Shown piece after piece: positions 9,406 through 22,895 of a stretch of DNA of 64,000 bases. Position numbers and translations under genes: made by a program. The DNA comes from Diabrotica undecimpunctata (taxonomy: Eukaryota > Arthropoda > Insecta > Coleoptera > Chrysomelidae), in the NCBI RefSeq assembly GCF_040954645.1, contig NC_092813.1, positions 18,111,235 through 18,175,234 on the forward strand. The letters run 5' to 3'. The first letter of the stretch is position 1; each line of letters starts with the position of its first letter. Below the pieces are notes generated by a model. It saw only the letters and a list, made by a program, of their open reading frames with translations. It did no database searches and was not told where the DNA came from.

Positions 9406-12400
9406 TTAATCAGTAGACCCATTTGTACCTTTCGGTGTTGGGCCGTTTAAAATACAATTCATTAAATTATAATATTTGACAGTCTTCTGAGGTGTCCTAG
9501 CTCTTAACGAACTTTCTTCATTCCTTCCTATTGGATGCCATCTGTGTTGCTTCCTGCCAAGTCTTACCCTTACTCTGCAGTATCTGCGAGATGTCACTGT
9601 TCCATTCTTTAATGGGTCTTCCTCTTCTGTTCTTCCCTATTGGTTTGGCGGCCCACACTCTTTTTACTTGTCTATTATTGTCCATCCGGGTTAGATGTCC
9701 GAACCATGCCAATTTTTTCTCTTTGATTGACTCGAGTATCGGTTTGATTTTGAGTCTTTCTCTTATTTCTTCATTTCTGATTATATCAGTTCTTTTTACT
9801 CCTATCGTTCTTCTGAGGTATTTCATCTCTGCTGCCTGAATTCTGCTCTGATGTCTTTTGTTTAATATCCAATTTTCTGCTCCATATGTCACTGTAGGTC
9901 TATATATTGTTTTGTATATTGTCATCTTGGTCTTTGTTGATATTTCTTTGTTATTGAGGAATCCTCTATTTAGTGCTTGGAATAGTTTTCCTGTGTTTTC
10001 CATTCTGTTGTTAAGATCATCCTCGATGTCTCCTTTGTTGTTGATTACTGTTCCTAAGTATTTGTATGAATTTGTCTGTATTATTTTTTGTTGGTCTATC
10101 ATTACTTCTATTTGATCTTCCGTCCCTTGTTTCCTTGATATTTTCATTATTTGAGTCTTCTGTTTGTTTACGTTTAAGTTGTATTTGCTTGCTTCTAGGT
10201 TCCATTTCTCTAAGTTGTATTTAAGTTTTTCTGCAGTTTCCGCAATTAATACTATGTCGTCTGCAAATATACACATCTCAGCATTAATCATTTGCATTCT
10301 GTTCCAACCGATGCAGTATTTCTTGAATGTTTTCTTACATTCTTTCACTATCTCATCTATTACATTTATGAATAGTACTGGGCTGAGACTTCCCCCTTGT
10401 CTAACTCCTTGGGTTGTTTCAAATGGTTCTGACTGTATATTTAACATTCTTACTGTATTTGTTGTTTTCATGTATATACTTTTTGTTGCTCTATCAATTC
10501 TTCACTTACTTGTTTCTTCTTTAGGCTTTCCCATATATCTTTTCTTTTGACTGAGTGGAATGCTTTTTCCATGTCTATAAAGCTCAGATGTATTTCTTTA
10601 TTTTTCTTTAAGGCTTTTTCTATTACTTGTTGCATGGTGAATATATGGTCTTGTGTGTTGTGTCCTTTCCTGAATCCACTTTGTACATCCTCTAATTTAT
10701 GTTCTATTTCTTTTCTAATTTTCCTTTATATTATGGTTTCGTATACTTTTGCTGCTACACATAGTAGTGATATACCTCTATAGTTCCTAGAGTCTCTTGT
10801 GTTTTCTTTCTTGTATATAGGTATAATTACTGCATTTGTCCATTCTCTGGGTATTACTTTTCTCTTCCATATTAGGTTATATATGTATAACAATTTTTCT
10901 TTTGCTTTTACTCCTATATATTTCATCATTTCTGGTGCTACTTCATCGCTTCCTGGTGCTTTTCCAATCTTTATCTTTCTTATTGCTTCTTCCAGTTCTT
11001 CTTTTTGTATCGTTTCTGGATTTTCCGTGTTTCTCATGGATACTCTCCTGTTGTGGCTTTCCTTCTCCATTGTATTCGCTTGATTTCCATTCAGTATCAG
11101 CTGAAAATGTTCCCTCCATCTTTTCATTATTGTCTTCTCGTCGTTTATTATTGTTCCTTCCTTGTTCATTATTTGTTTCAGTTTCGTTTTTTTGTTGCTT
11201 CTTAGGTTTTTCAGTGTTCTGTAAAATAATTTTACGTTTTCTGTGCTGTTTTCTTCCATTTTTCCCCGAATTTTTCCCAACTTTTCTTTCTCTCTTTCTT
11301 AACTATCTCTTTAACTTTTGTTCTTTGTCTCTTATAATTTTCATATTTTTGTTGTGTTTTGTCTTGGATGTATTCTTTCCATAGTTTCTTCTTTTCTTTT
11401 ATTTCTCTTTTCACTTCATCGTTCCACCAAGATGTTCGTTTCCCTCTGTTGTTATTTCTTGTGGTTCCACATATTGATTTAGCTGTTTTTATCATCTCAT
11501 TTTTAAATTTTTCCCATTCTTCTTCTATTGTTTCTGTTATTTCATGTTCATTATCCATCACTTTCTCTAGTCCTTCTGAGTATTTTATTCTCGTTGTTTC
11601 TTCCCTTAGTTTATAAATTTTTATTATTTCTTTGTGTTTTCTGTTTATGTTCTCATTTCTTTTTATTTCTTTTCTTTTGCTTTTGAATGTGGTTTCTAGT
11701 AGATAGTGGTCACTACCAATTTCATAACTCCTTTTTACCCTTACGTCTCTTATCCAGTTCTTCTCTGTTTTTTGCACTATAGTATAGTCTATAATTGATT
11801 GTTCGTCTCTTGATTTGACTTCTCTTGTGATCTTGTGTATCCTTTTATGTTAGAAGTGTGTGTTCATAATCACCAGGTTATTGTCTAGACAGAATTCGAG
11901 TAGTAATTTTCCATTTTTGTTTAGTTTGTCCTCCCCATAAGGTCCGATGACATTGTTCCATTTTTCTGTTTCTGTCCCCACTCTACTGTTCATGTCTCCT
12001 GTGATCACAATTTTCTCTGTACAATCATTTATCACTTCTTGTAATTTGTCTCAGAATTCATTCTTTTCGTTTTTTGTTTCGTCTTCATCTGGTCCATAAC
12101 ATAATATGATTAGGTTTGTATTGGTTTCCTCTGTATCCATATCTATGTCTACTCTTAGTATACGTTCGTTGTAATATATCCAATTTTTTATTTTATTGAT
12201 ACTCTCCTTCTCTATCATGCACGCTACTCCTGCCTGAGCTCTCTTCGTTTCTTCCACTCCACTGTATATTAGTAACATTCCGTTTTCTAATATTATTGAT
12301 CCTTTTCCTTTTTTCTTTTTCTCTGTTATAGCTACTATTTCAATGTTCTTATCTCTAATTTCTTCCCCCAGTTCTATTTCCTTCCCATTTATACCTCTCA

Positions 12401-12635
12401 CATTCCATAATGCCATTTTCCAAATTGTTTTGTTCTTTTCTGTGTTTAAGTTGTACTTCAATTTGTTTTTACTTCCGTTTGTGTTATTATCTTTAGATCT
12501 GCTCATGTCCCTGTTCTGTGCCTGTTTTGTTTCTCGGTCCGTCATTGTATTTTCTTCAGCTAGTTTTTTGAACCAGTTGGTTCTGTATTGGATGTTATCT
12601 TTTCTATCTGGCTTGTTTTTTGATTCCATTTCCAC
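9406..12635 (-). pseudogene. LINE ORF2: endonuclease plus reverse transcriptase, broken
   Basis: The endonuclease starts near 12470 (WKMALWNVRGINGKE), with IVITGDMNSRVGTE at ~12005 and GSDHYLLET near 11715. RT landmarks are GKAPGSDEVAPEM (~10955), NYRGISLLCVAAK (~10765), SGFRKGHNTQDH (~10680), GVRQGGSLSPVLF (~10400) and the catalytic FADDIVLIAE near 10255. The C-terminal block ends AWFGHLTRMDNNR (~9690) and the frame resumes to a stop at ~9406. In-frame stops are visible near 12053, 11850 and 10726, and frame changes near 11235-11280, 10475-10510 and ~9520. ORF2 would nick target DNA and copy the element RNA onto it. It overlaps ORF1 by about 75 bases. Confidence 0.88.
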
Positions 12636-13369
12636 TTAATGCCTTCAATAACTATGAAACCGTATCCAATTTTTGTCCTTTTGCCATTAGTCTTTTCATC
12701 TGTTGCTATCTTCCTAAGATTTCTTTGTATCTCTATCTCTTTTAATGTTAGGTCACATTCTATATATACTCTATGTTGCTTATAGTTTATTAGTTTACCC
12801 TTGGCTTTTAGTATTTTCATTTTATCTTCGAATTTTTTACATTCGATAACACACATTGTTTCATTTATCTTTTGTACCCTATTTATTTTTGATTTTACTC
12901 CCATTTTTGTTTCTATGAAGTTGTCCAGTTGCTCTGCTTCTATTGTGTCTATTGGTAAGCCTCTCATTATTAGGTTATTTTTCTTCTTTTCTTTCTGACA
13001 TGCTTCCAAGGCTATTTCTATTTTATCTATTTTTTGTTTCATCGTTGTCATTTCTTTCTTTAGATTTTCATTTTCTCTTATTATTTCTTTCATTTGCAAT
13101 TTGTATTGACTATTTTCCTTCCTAATTTCTTTTAATTCCTCAATCATATTACCCATTGTATTTTTTATCTCTTCCAGGTTCCTGTTTTTCTTTTTATTAT
13201 CGCTTGCTATTTGTCTCATTAGTTCCATCATTTCGTTCTGGCTGCTGGTTTCATTCGTTGTTGGTTTCGACCTGTCTGGCGTTCGGCTCAATTTTCTGCT
13301 CCTGCTAAATATGTCTATCTCCTCTTTGCTTTTTCTTTTACCATCGTCATCAACCTTACCATCCGCCAT
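12560..13369 (-). CDS. LINE ORF1 protein (coiled coil, RNA-binding type)
   Basis: The 269-aa frame is open. Residues ~1-45 are charged and Ser-rich; ~45-125 form a long coiled coil (MMELMRQIASDNKKKNRN onward, rich in K, E, N and I). From ~130, KKKNNLIMRGLPIDTIEAEQ leads into an RRM-like region, NNLIMRGLP being a common insect LINE ORF1 signature. ORF1 proteins of this kind trimerise and coat the element RNA. The start at 13369 is the first ATG after the leader. The frame overlaps the start of ORF2. Confidence 0.82.
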   Translation of the reverse strand: MADGKVDDDGKRKSKEEIDIFSRSRKLSRTPDRSKPTTNETSSQNEMMELMRQIASDNKKKNRNLEEIKNTMGNMIEELKEIRKENSQYKLQMKEIIRENENLKKEMTTMKQKIDKIEIALEACQKEKKKNNLIMRGLPIDTIEAEQLDNFIETKMGVKSKINRVQKINETMCVIECKKFEDKMKILKAKGKLINYKQHRVYIECDLTLKEIEIQRNLRKIATDEKTNGKRTKIGYGFIVIEGIKWKWNQKTSQIEKITSNTEPTGSKN

Positions 13370-13900
13370 CTTTCTTCTTATTCAAATAATTAAAGTATTT
13401 ATAAATATAAATATTATAAGTAACAGTTACGGATCTCGACAAGCGCCGCGCCTACCTCTACAGTTAAATCTTAGCAATTATTCTCGATCCTAACCAGTTT
13501 CGACTTCTACCACTTGTAACTACAAAATACAATCAATATCAAAACAGCAAATAAATTCAGCCTTTATAATTCTGTATAGTTTTATCGAAACCTGAATAAC
13601 AGACCTATTGTTTTTGTTGATAATTATTATTGTTTATCGTTCTTAATCACCCGTCCAGCGCAAAAAGCTCAACTTGTTTCGACCACTCAGAAGTTTCACT
13701 TTTATCCGTAGGGCAATTAAAACTAACTATTAATTTAATACAGTTCAAAATCAGATAACTGATTATTTACTTACATAAAGGTCCTTTTTAAATACACTTT
13801 ACACTAATTTGCATGCAGATTATACTCGAAACCACCCAAAATTGGAATTTAATTTCGGAGCGACACTACATACGTCCAGCTAGTCTGACCGCGTGTTTTC
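13370..13900 (-). other. Probable 5' leader of the LINE
   Basis: A non-coding stretch upstream of ORF1 on the minus strand, somewhat less AT-rich around 13435-13460 and bounded by the TA tract. It is assigned to the LINE by position only. Confidence 0.5.
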
Positions 13901-13904
13901 TAAC

Positions 13905-15967
<2,063 letters not shown>

Positions 15968-17359
15968 TGTAATGAGTCGGTCACTTTAATATATCTTTAT
16001 TCACTATTAAATAAAATTTTTAAATCTATTTCCCATTAATACTTCTTAATTTTGAATTTCTAAGTTGGTATTAAACAGCGACTCCAGCGGCCGTTTTAGG
16101 CAGGCATGCTTATCCGACTAACAATTAACAATTAGCGCGCATTCTGGTTTCAACTTTGGTCAAAGGAAGTTCGGTTAACTAGAAAAAGTAGCGGCTCTGC
16201 TAAATTTGTTTGAAGATAAGTATTTTTTTTGGGGAAGAAGATGAACAATTTTTAGTTTATTTTTAGTGTCTACCATTTGATTTATAGCCACTCTTAGCCG
16301 CCTACTTAAGAAGTTAAGTCCAGAATCAAGAATTCTTAATTTTTATTTTTGTTGGGGTTTGTAATAGAGGAGGAATTGAGTTGTTCCCTACTGGGTTTGC
16401 ACCTTTACCGTCACCCTTAGCTGTTCCATCAGAGTTCCAGATCTCATAAGACTTCCCGGACAACTTCAGGGAACCAGCCGGAAAGACCGCCCTCATTTAG
16501 AGTGTGGAACACTGCCAATTTGTATTAGGTTTGGTTTATCAATTTTAATAATTTTTTATATTTTTTTTACTTTAATTCGTACTATTTTGCATAATAATAA
16601 AGACCAGTCATTCACTTTTTCTAAAATAATAAATAATATTTAAGGACTAATTGTCAACTACCGGTTGAGGTTTAAATCCCCCCTTTCAACTCCGTTGTAC
16701 GGTTTTATGTGTACACATTTAATCAGAGAGTTCTTTATTGATATTTTATTATTATATATTTAAACCTTGGACATCTATCCCATCAGGATAGTGTCCCTAT
16801 TACTTTTTTTGTTAGGACATTAAATTGAAAGCCGAAGTTCAGAGTTACATCTCTAGTAGGCAAGTAAATTACCTTCTTAGGTCGAATCCTTAAAATTTTC
16901 TTATATTTTATTATTTGTAAATTCAGATCAAGAATCAATTGTGTATACCTAGAAAATCTTTTTTAGCATATAAGTAACTAGGTTGACTGTACATAATTGG
17001 TGGTGGGTAGCTATAAAGGATTAGACTGTATATTATTTGGATAGATATTAAATTTGTGGTGAAGAATAAATATTTCAATTAATACCTGTTTTTCCTTTTA
17101 TTTCAGCAAACAGCTTTACAAAATACCTGGGAAGGTATAGGTTATTACTTTCCTGGTGCCCAATCACATCTTAGAGCAACTTCCGTAGTTTATCACTGGC
17201 ATTTACTTTATTCATATATTTTTTATTACTCTATCATTCATTTTCTCATTTTACGCTCTCTGTAGGGCATGCAAATTGGCCGAACCCCCTTTTGAGTGTC
17301 AAGTAGTCACTATCCGGCACATTCTGCTAGCGAGCTTTAATTTAATTGTTTTTTGCTAC
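15968..17359 (+). repeat. LTR-like block A (TGTAAT...GCTAC)
   Basis: A ~1.39-kb block that recurs in diverged form at 24060-26006. Shared landmarks are the first ~125 bp (GAGTC(G/C)GTCACTT..., AATAAAATTTTTAAATC), GGACATCTATCCC, AGAGTTACATCTCTAGTAGG, AATTGGTGGTGGGTAGCTAT, and the end (CTCTGTAGGGCATGCAAATT, CGGCACATTC, CTTTAATTT). A purine tract precedes it. It looks like an old LTR (solo, or the 3' LTR of a lost element). Confidence 0.7.
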
Positions 17360-17394
17360 TCCAAATACTTTTGTTATATTACACATACACACTC

Positions 17395-17554
17395 CTTTTT
17401 TGCTAAACAATGGAACAACTGTATGGAAAAAAGTAAAAAGAATATCTGGTGCAAAATCACTTAAGTCGATAAACCTGCTAGAGCAAAATAATGTAATATA
17501 TAAATCTCAAAACGAAATATCAAATATACTGGCATTAGGTTATGAAAAAAACTC
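17395..17554 (+). pseudogene. Jockey/R1-like LINE fragment, part 1 (before the DNA transposon)
   Basis: The plus-strand reading near 17410-17540 gives TVWKKVKRISGAKSLKSINL and then SQNEISNILA. This is the conserved linker just before the RT in Jockey/R1-like LINEs (W-K-K-...-SG-K, then an E-I-A-like stretch). The reading stops where the DNA transposon's inverted repeat begins. The RT continues after that transposon at ~22900. Confidence 0.75.
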
Positions 17555-18285
17555 GATACTCGATTCAGTTTTGGATCAGGCCATTCGAAAGGACATAACT
17601 AAAAACTTTCAGTTAAATTTTCAAGTCCCTAGGTGCCGCTGGGGGTTTGCTATGGAAAAAAACGTATTAAAAAAATTTTTTTAGACGCTGTATTGTTGCA
17701 AAAAATCTAAAAAAATTCATGAAAGCTATTTTAATAATACAAAACTGCCTGATTTTTTCAGATTTGTAGCTTGAAAATTGAGGCCAGGAAAAATATTTGA
17801 AATTTTCAGTGATATTTTAGGTTATGTCGGAAATTTTTGGCCAACTTTAAAACAATATTTTTTTATGGGTTTTTTCTCGTTATTTCAAATGGCATAGGTA
17901 TTATTATCATTTTTAACGTGGAAAATGCCTAAAATTCAAAAAAAACTGCTCTTTTTGGCATTTTTCTGAAGTTTTTGACTCATAACCTCAACAACATTCA
18001 CCTAAATTAATGATAATTCATATTTTTAAATGTATTCTTATTTTTACAATCGAAATAAGCTATTAAAACTAATAATTTTTTCCTACAGCATGTTCCAAAA
18101 ACCAAAAAACCCCGTTTTTTCGGCGTTGTTTTTAAGCTTTCGCTATATAACCTCTAAACTCAGTCTCTAAATGAATGGTAATTTACATTTTGACATGTAT
18201 CTTTCCCGTTACAATTAAAATGAGCTTTATAATCAAAAACCGAAAAACCCCGTTTTCTTCATGTTTTTACTACATAACCTCAAAA
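17555..18285 (+). repeat. Left long terminal inverted repeat
   Basis: Landmarks pair with the right arm: TTTTAGACGCTG (17680) with CAGCGTCTAAAA (~22748); ATTTTCAGTGATATTTTAGG with CCTAAAATATCACTGAAAAT (~22615); GCTTTCGCTATATAACCTCT with AGAGGTTATATAGCGAAAGC (~22273). It contains many runs of A and T. Confidence 0.85.
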
Positions 18286-20177
18286 GACTCTGAAAAATGA
18301 ATCGTGAATTAGAACGCACTTAGCGAATATATCTATATACCTGATATTATACCACAATGTACATGTATTTATACACAGACTCATGTCTATATAGTTCCAT
18401 GACTTTTGAGATCCTTGTTATATACATTCATAAGCTCGTATCACGCTTGTCCATGCCATACTCTACCGCTTAGATAGAAGAGCGTTATACCCATGCCTAT
18501 ATCATTATTCTTTTATTTCATATTTTATATTTACTTAACTGTTTTGGTCTTCATGTCTTAGCCCTACATCCCACATATCCAGGGAGCCTGATTGTAACAG
18601 AAAACCTGGCGTTGATAGTTGCGCCACACTGTAGTTGATATTACGCGGCGCAACCACCAACGCCATGTATATCTATTATAATCGGGCTCGCATTCTATAT
18701 CGCTTTTAGTGCGTTTGCGTGTGTAGGGCCATATCCTCTATATCGCTCTTAGTCAGTTTGCGTGTTAGGACCTTTATCTTTTCGGCGGGGCTTTTCCTCA
18801 AATGTTCAATGGCTCTCTGTTTTTGTGTTTATTTTAAATTGCTTTTGAATGTGACAGCAGAATTGTGTCGTGTCTAAAATAACAGGCAACAATAACCAAT
18901 ATTATTTTTTTATAATTGTGAAGCAACAAATTCTTTTTTATAATAAATATACTTTGTTGTACATAGAACTTATATATGTATAGTTTCACTGTGTATTACT
19001 TGAGAAGTGATAAGTATCTAGATCTTGTATCCGTTCAAGTGCTCGGTTCAGAATTTGATTTATATTGAATTTTTCGTGTTAATAATTTTGGCTTGATCAG
19101 GTTTAACTGTGATAAAGTTGGTGAGATTATGCAATTCTTTCTTTTGTGTTAAAAATGTTGTGTAAAAATATTTACTGTGGTAGTAGATACCTACGGTAAA
19201 GCGAGTTTTCAGTTAGGTCCTATGGTTAAAAAAGGTCTTGTTGACTAAGGTTGCCAGTTTATTTTATTTGTCCCAATTTTTCAAGTTTATTATAACCTAG
19301 TAGGCAACTAACAAATGAATTTTTTTATGAATACGCTTTATTAGATTGTGAACTTAATCTGGGTCTTTATTATCACTTTCTTTCACTGAAGTCTTTATGT
19401 TAAACTCGGAGTTGAATTTAAATTAACTCTTCTACACATATTGTTTTGGTTACTTTTGGTTAGATTGGTTATTTATTCAATAGTACTTTATTTTTGTAAT
19501 AACATTGATTAATTTTTTTCTATTGATTCAAATTATTAGCAATCAACAAAAATATCTTAGTGAGTATTTCTTGATAAACCTAATGATAGCATAATTATTT
19601 TAAGATTTTATGAATAGCTGTATAAATTGTATTTCAAAACTGTTTGAGCTTTTTGTATAGAATATTTTATTATTTTTTTTATCTGTATGGGCCCTTCTCC
19701 TTCTGAGCCTTACAATTGCTCTTTTATTTTTTATTCGCTACTCTACAATACGCACTATAATACCATGTTTTATTTAGCATGTGCCACTGTCAGCTTTACA
19801 AACATATTAAATGAGGAAATAAATCTTCTTTGTGGGAAAAATAAGTTCTGGTTGTAAAGTAACTGTCAATTCTGTATAAATATTCCTGTTGTTACCTGTC
19901 AAAACAGCATAAAAATAATGTTTAGGCATTTTGGCAGGCGTATGACATATTTGAATTAATTAAAAAAGGTTATAATTATAATTTCAATGTACATAATTAT
20001 TTTTTCCCAATTCGAAAATTTAAATATTAATCATAATTATTAAATAATTGTTAAAATTATAACTAAAAATGTTAGAACAAATATTTAAATAATAAATGAA
20101 CAAATACGTGAAGCCAATAGCTATTTACTTTTGTATTCGTTATAAACAATGTCATTTTTTTTTGTAGTAACTTAAAT
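18286..20177 (+). other. Transposon leader, no ORF
   Basis: A non-coding interior between the left inverted repeat and the transposase. It contains an imperfect 18-bp stem (GGCGTTGATAGTTGCGCC at 18608-18625 with GGCGCAACCACCAACGCC at 18647-18664) and a ~43-bp near-duplication (TATATCGCTTTTAGTGCGTT near 18694 and TATATCGCTCTTAGTCAGTT near 18737). It may hold the promoter and a 5' intron. Confidence 0.5.
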
Positions 20178-22140
20178 ATGGATTTCATTGCTGCTTTTAA
20201 TGCAAATGCTCAATGCTGCAAATGTTTTCGGAGAACCAACAAATCCGCTGCTCGCATAAAAATTATTAATAATCGATCTGAATGCGAGGCTGTTCGAGAG
20301 CAATTAAATATTATTAATGTTGAAGTCGGGTTCAAGCTTTGCGATTCATGCAGAAGGCACGTTTTTTTTATCAGAGCACAATATATCTAAACCACAACCA
20401 TCACCCAGTCAATCGAGTGAGAGCCAGTTAAGTTCGGACACACCCATTTCATCCCAAAGTTCTGGTAGTGTTTTTGAGGTTGTAGTTAATCCACCTCAAG
20501 AAAAAAAAGCCTACGGTTGAACTACCATTAAATAGAACATTTATTTCACGTATACTTTGTTGTGTATGTAAAATGAAAGATAATTTAACCTCAGTACCAA
20601 TTGATGCCAGGCTGCAATGCTTCCAAAAATTAAATATTTTTATTCCTAGTGGAAATCGAGTTTTTACTTGTCACTTAAATAAACAATAAAAAAACATTTT
20701 TTTGATGACGACTTACATATGATACAAATACACAGTAACTCCAGTTTCTTAACAACGGATGAGATATGTATTCTCACACAACTATCGAATTCAGCATCTT
20801 CAACATTTTTAGATAAAGTTCAATTAAATGACCTTAGTGAAAATCAGTTATTCGCTTTTACAAGTTTTATTAAAAATCAATTAGAAGATCTACAGCAATT
20901 ATTACTTTCGATGAGAAATTCAACTTCAAGAGATGTTATACAAGTTTGGTTGTATGCTTATTTAAATGAAGAACTGGATCATTAAATAATTCTATTTCAT
21001 CAGTTTTCGGGATAGATAATGAGATCAAAGTATCTGATTTTTGCGAGTTTGTAATAAATTTATTCGAGAGAGATGTATTGCCACAATATTTTGCAGTAAA
21101 AAGTCTTGTGAGAGAAGACTTAATCCGTAACCATACTTCTGTTTATGCCATAAAGTTATTTAATTTGACGGACGATCAGCTCACATTAATTTTCGACGGT
21201 ACTTATTTAGTTCACCAAAAAAGCAGAAATAATTGGTATCAAAGATAACCATATTCGGGACAAAAAAAAACCATTGTGCAAGCCGTTTACCATCTGCACA
21301 ACAGACGGATTTGTTGTAGATCTACCCTGTCCATTCTTAGCTACAGAAAATGATGCAAGGATCATGAAGAAGGTTATGGAAGATCCAAATGGAATAAGGT
21401 CACTTATGAAAAAAAGTGATGTTTGTATTGTAGATAGGGGCTTTAGAGACGTATCATATTAAGAAGATCTTGGCTTTAAGGTTCTGATGCCTGCATTAAA
21501 AGGAAAAAGACCAAGTTTGTCCACAGATGAAGCTAATGAATCTCGTTACGTTACCAAACTAAGATGGGTAGTAGAAGCTGTCCACGGCATTCTTGGAAAA
21601 AAATATAAGCTTCTCCATCAACAATTGGATAATAAATTGTTACCAAAAGCTGGAGCATATTGCAGAATTGCATGTTTTCTTAATAACCGTTATGGCAAAA
21701 GATTATATAGCGATGAAGAAGAAGATGAAGAATTAAAAAAAATTAATAATACAAGAAATTTTGAATTCCAGTAAATTGAATAACACATTGGCTAAAGAGG
21801 CTGAAACAGCGAGGTAGTCTAGACGAGGTACGACGACAACCAAGATAACATCGCGAGCAATTCTCGATTTTCCAGAGATGACAGAGAGAGATCTCAAAAT
21901 ATTCTTTTCGGGTACGTACCAGTTAGGTCAAGCTGTATGTTACCTAGCTAAGTTATTGAACGATAGAAACGAAATTAATTTAGAATACATCCGAATGAAA
22001 CCGAATATTATCAAGGTTTTGAAACAATTCAGACATATCAACAAAAAAATTTATAAGTGTTACATTGAGTATAAACCAGAATCTATTGGCTACAATGCAA
22101 TTTTTCGTCACTCATGCGATTGTGCTAATGTATTGATGTG
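20178..22140 (+). pseudogene. Broken DDE transposase (DDE_Tnp_4/ISL2EU-like)
   Basis: Pieces read in order on the plus strand. At 20178 there is an N-terminal Cys cluster (CCKCFRRTN...FKLCDSCRR), a small zinc-binding module. At 20719 a helical region (TDEICILTQLSNSASSTF) follows. Near 21185 comes FDGTYLVHQKS, the likely first catalytic D. At 21274 is KPFTICTTDGFVVDLPCPF with ENDARIM, the likely second D. At 21487 is LRWVVEAVHGIL, the likely catalytic E. At 21878 is a C-terminal piece with YIEYKPESIGY and RHSCDCAN, resembling the start of a SWIM-like zinc module that is cut off. At least four frameshifts or stops separate the pieces (near 20390, 20515, 20985, 21248 and 21462), so it is inactive. 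It once catalysed movement of this element. Confidence 0.8.
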
Positions 22141-22146
22141 TAATGT

Positions 22147-22893
22147 ACTGTTATGTAGTAAAAACATGGAGAAAATGGGGTTTTTCGGTTTTTGATTATA
22201 AAGCTGATTTTAATTGTAAAGGGAAAGATACATGTCAAAATGTAAATTACCATTCATTTAGACACTGCATTTAGAGGTTATATAGCGAAAGCTTAAAAAC
22301 AACGCCTTAAAAACGGAGTTTTTCGGTTTTTGGAGCAAGCATGCTGTAGGAAAACACTTATAGTTTTAATAGCTTATATTTCGATTGTAAAGGTGAGAAT
22401 ACATATAAAAATATGAATTATCATTAACTTAGGTGTATGTTGTTGAGGTTATGAGTCAAAAACTTCAGAAAAATGCCAAAAAAGCAGTTTTTTTGATTTT
22501 TAAGCATTTTCAAGTTGAAAATGATAATAATACCTATGCCATTCGAAAAACCGGAAAAAAACCCAGAAAAAAAAAAAACATTGTTTTAAAGTTGGCCAAA
22601 AATTTGCGACATAACCTAAAATATCACTGAAAATTTCAAATATTTTTCCTAGGCTTAATTTTCAAGCTAAAAATCTGAAAAAGATTAGGCAGTTTTATGT
22701 TATTAAAATACGCTTTCATGAAATTTTTCAGATTTTTGCAGCAATACAGCGTCTAAAAAATTTTTTTTATACGTTTTTTACAATAGCGAACCAGCAGAGG
22801 CACCTAGGGACTTAAAACTTTAACTGAGTGAGTTTTTAATTATGTCCTTTCGGATGGTCAGACCCAAAACTAAATCGAGCATGATGCAATTTT
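22147..22893 (+). repeat. Right long terminal inverted repeat
   Basis: Reverse complement of 17555-18285. Its outer end near AAATCGAGCATGATGC (22872-22887) pairs with GATACTCGATT at 17555. Confidence 0.85.
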
Positions 22894-22895
22894 GA

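Larger units (their letters stand above)
9394..13900 (-). mobile_element. APE-type non-LTR retrotransposon, near full length, decayed
   Basis: The minus-strand order is 5' leader (13.9-13.37 kb), ORF1, ORF2 with endonuclease and RT, then a very short 3' end. The 3' end finishes in short AAGTA/AAAGTA-like repeats running into (TA)n rather than a clean poly(A). The clade was not settled: the C-terminal AWFGHLTRMDNNR...GRPIKEW block is shared by several insect LINE clades, and there is no RNase H. The 5' boundary is set only by the TA tract at 13905. Confidence 0.85.
17555..22893 (+). mobile_element. DNA transposon with ~740-bp terminal inverted repeats
   Basis: Sequence 17555-18285 is repeated as reverse complement at 22147-22893, with frequent mismatches (old). 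The element lies inside a Jockey/R1-like LINE: the linker sits to its left and RT motifs to its right, in the same strand. Inside is a decayed DDE transposase gene (20178-22140) preceded by a ~1.9-kb leader. The transposase type (DDE_Tnp_4-like) suggests the PIF/Harbinger-ISL2EU group. The exact ends and target duplication could not be fixed. Confidence 0.82.

Noticed and set aside
10836..11384. Plus-strand hydrophobic ORF of 182 codons
   Set aside because: Antisense shadow of the A-rich LINE ORF2 on the minus strand.
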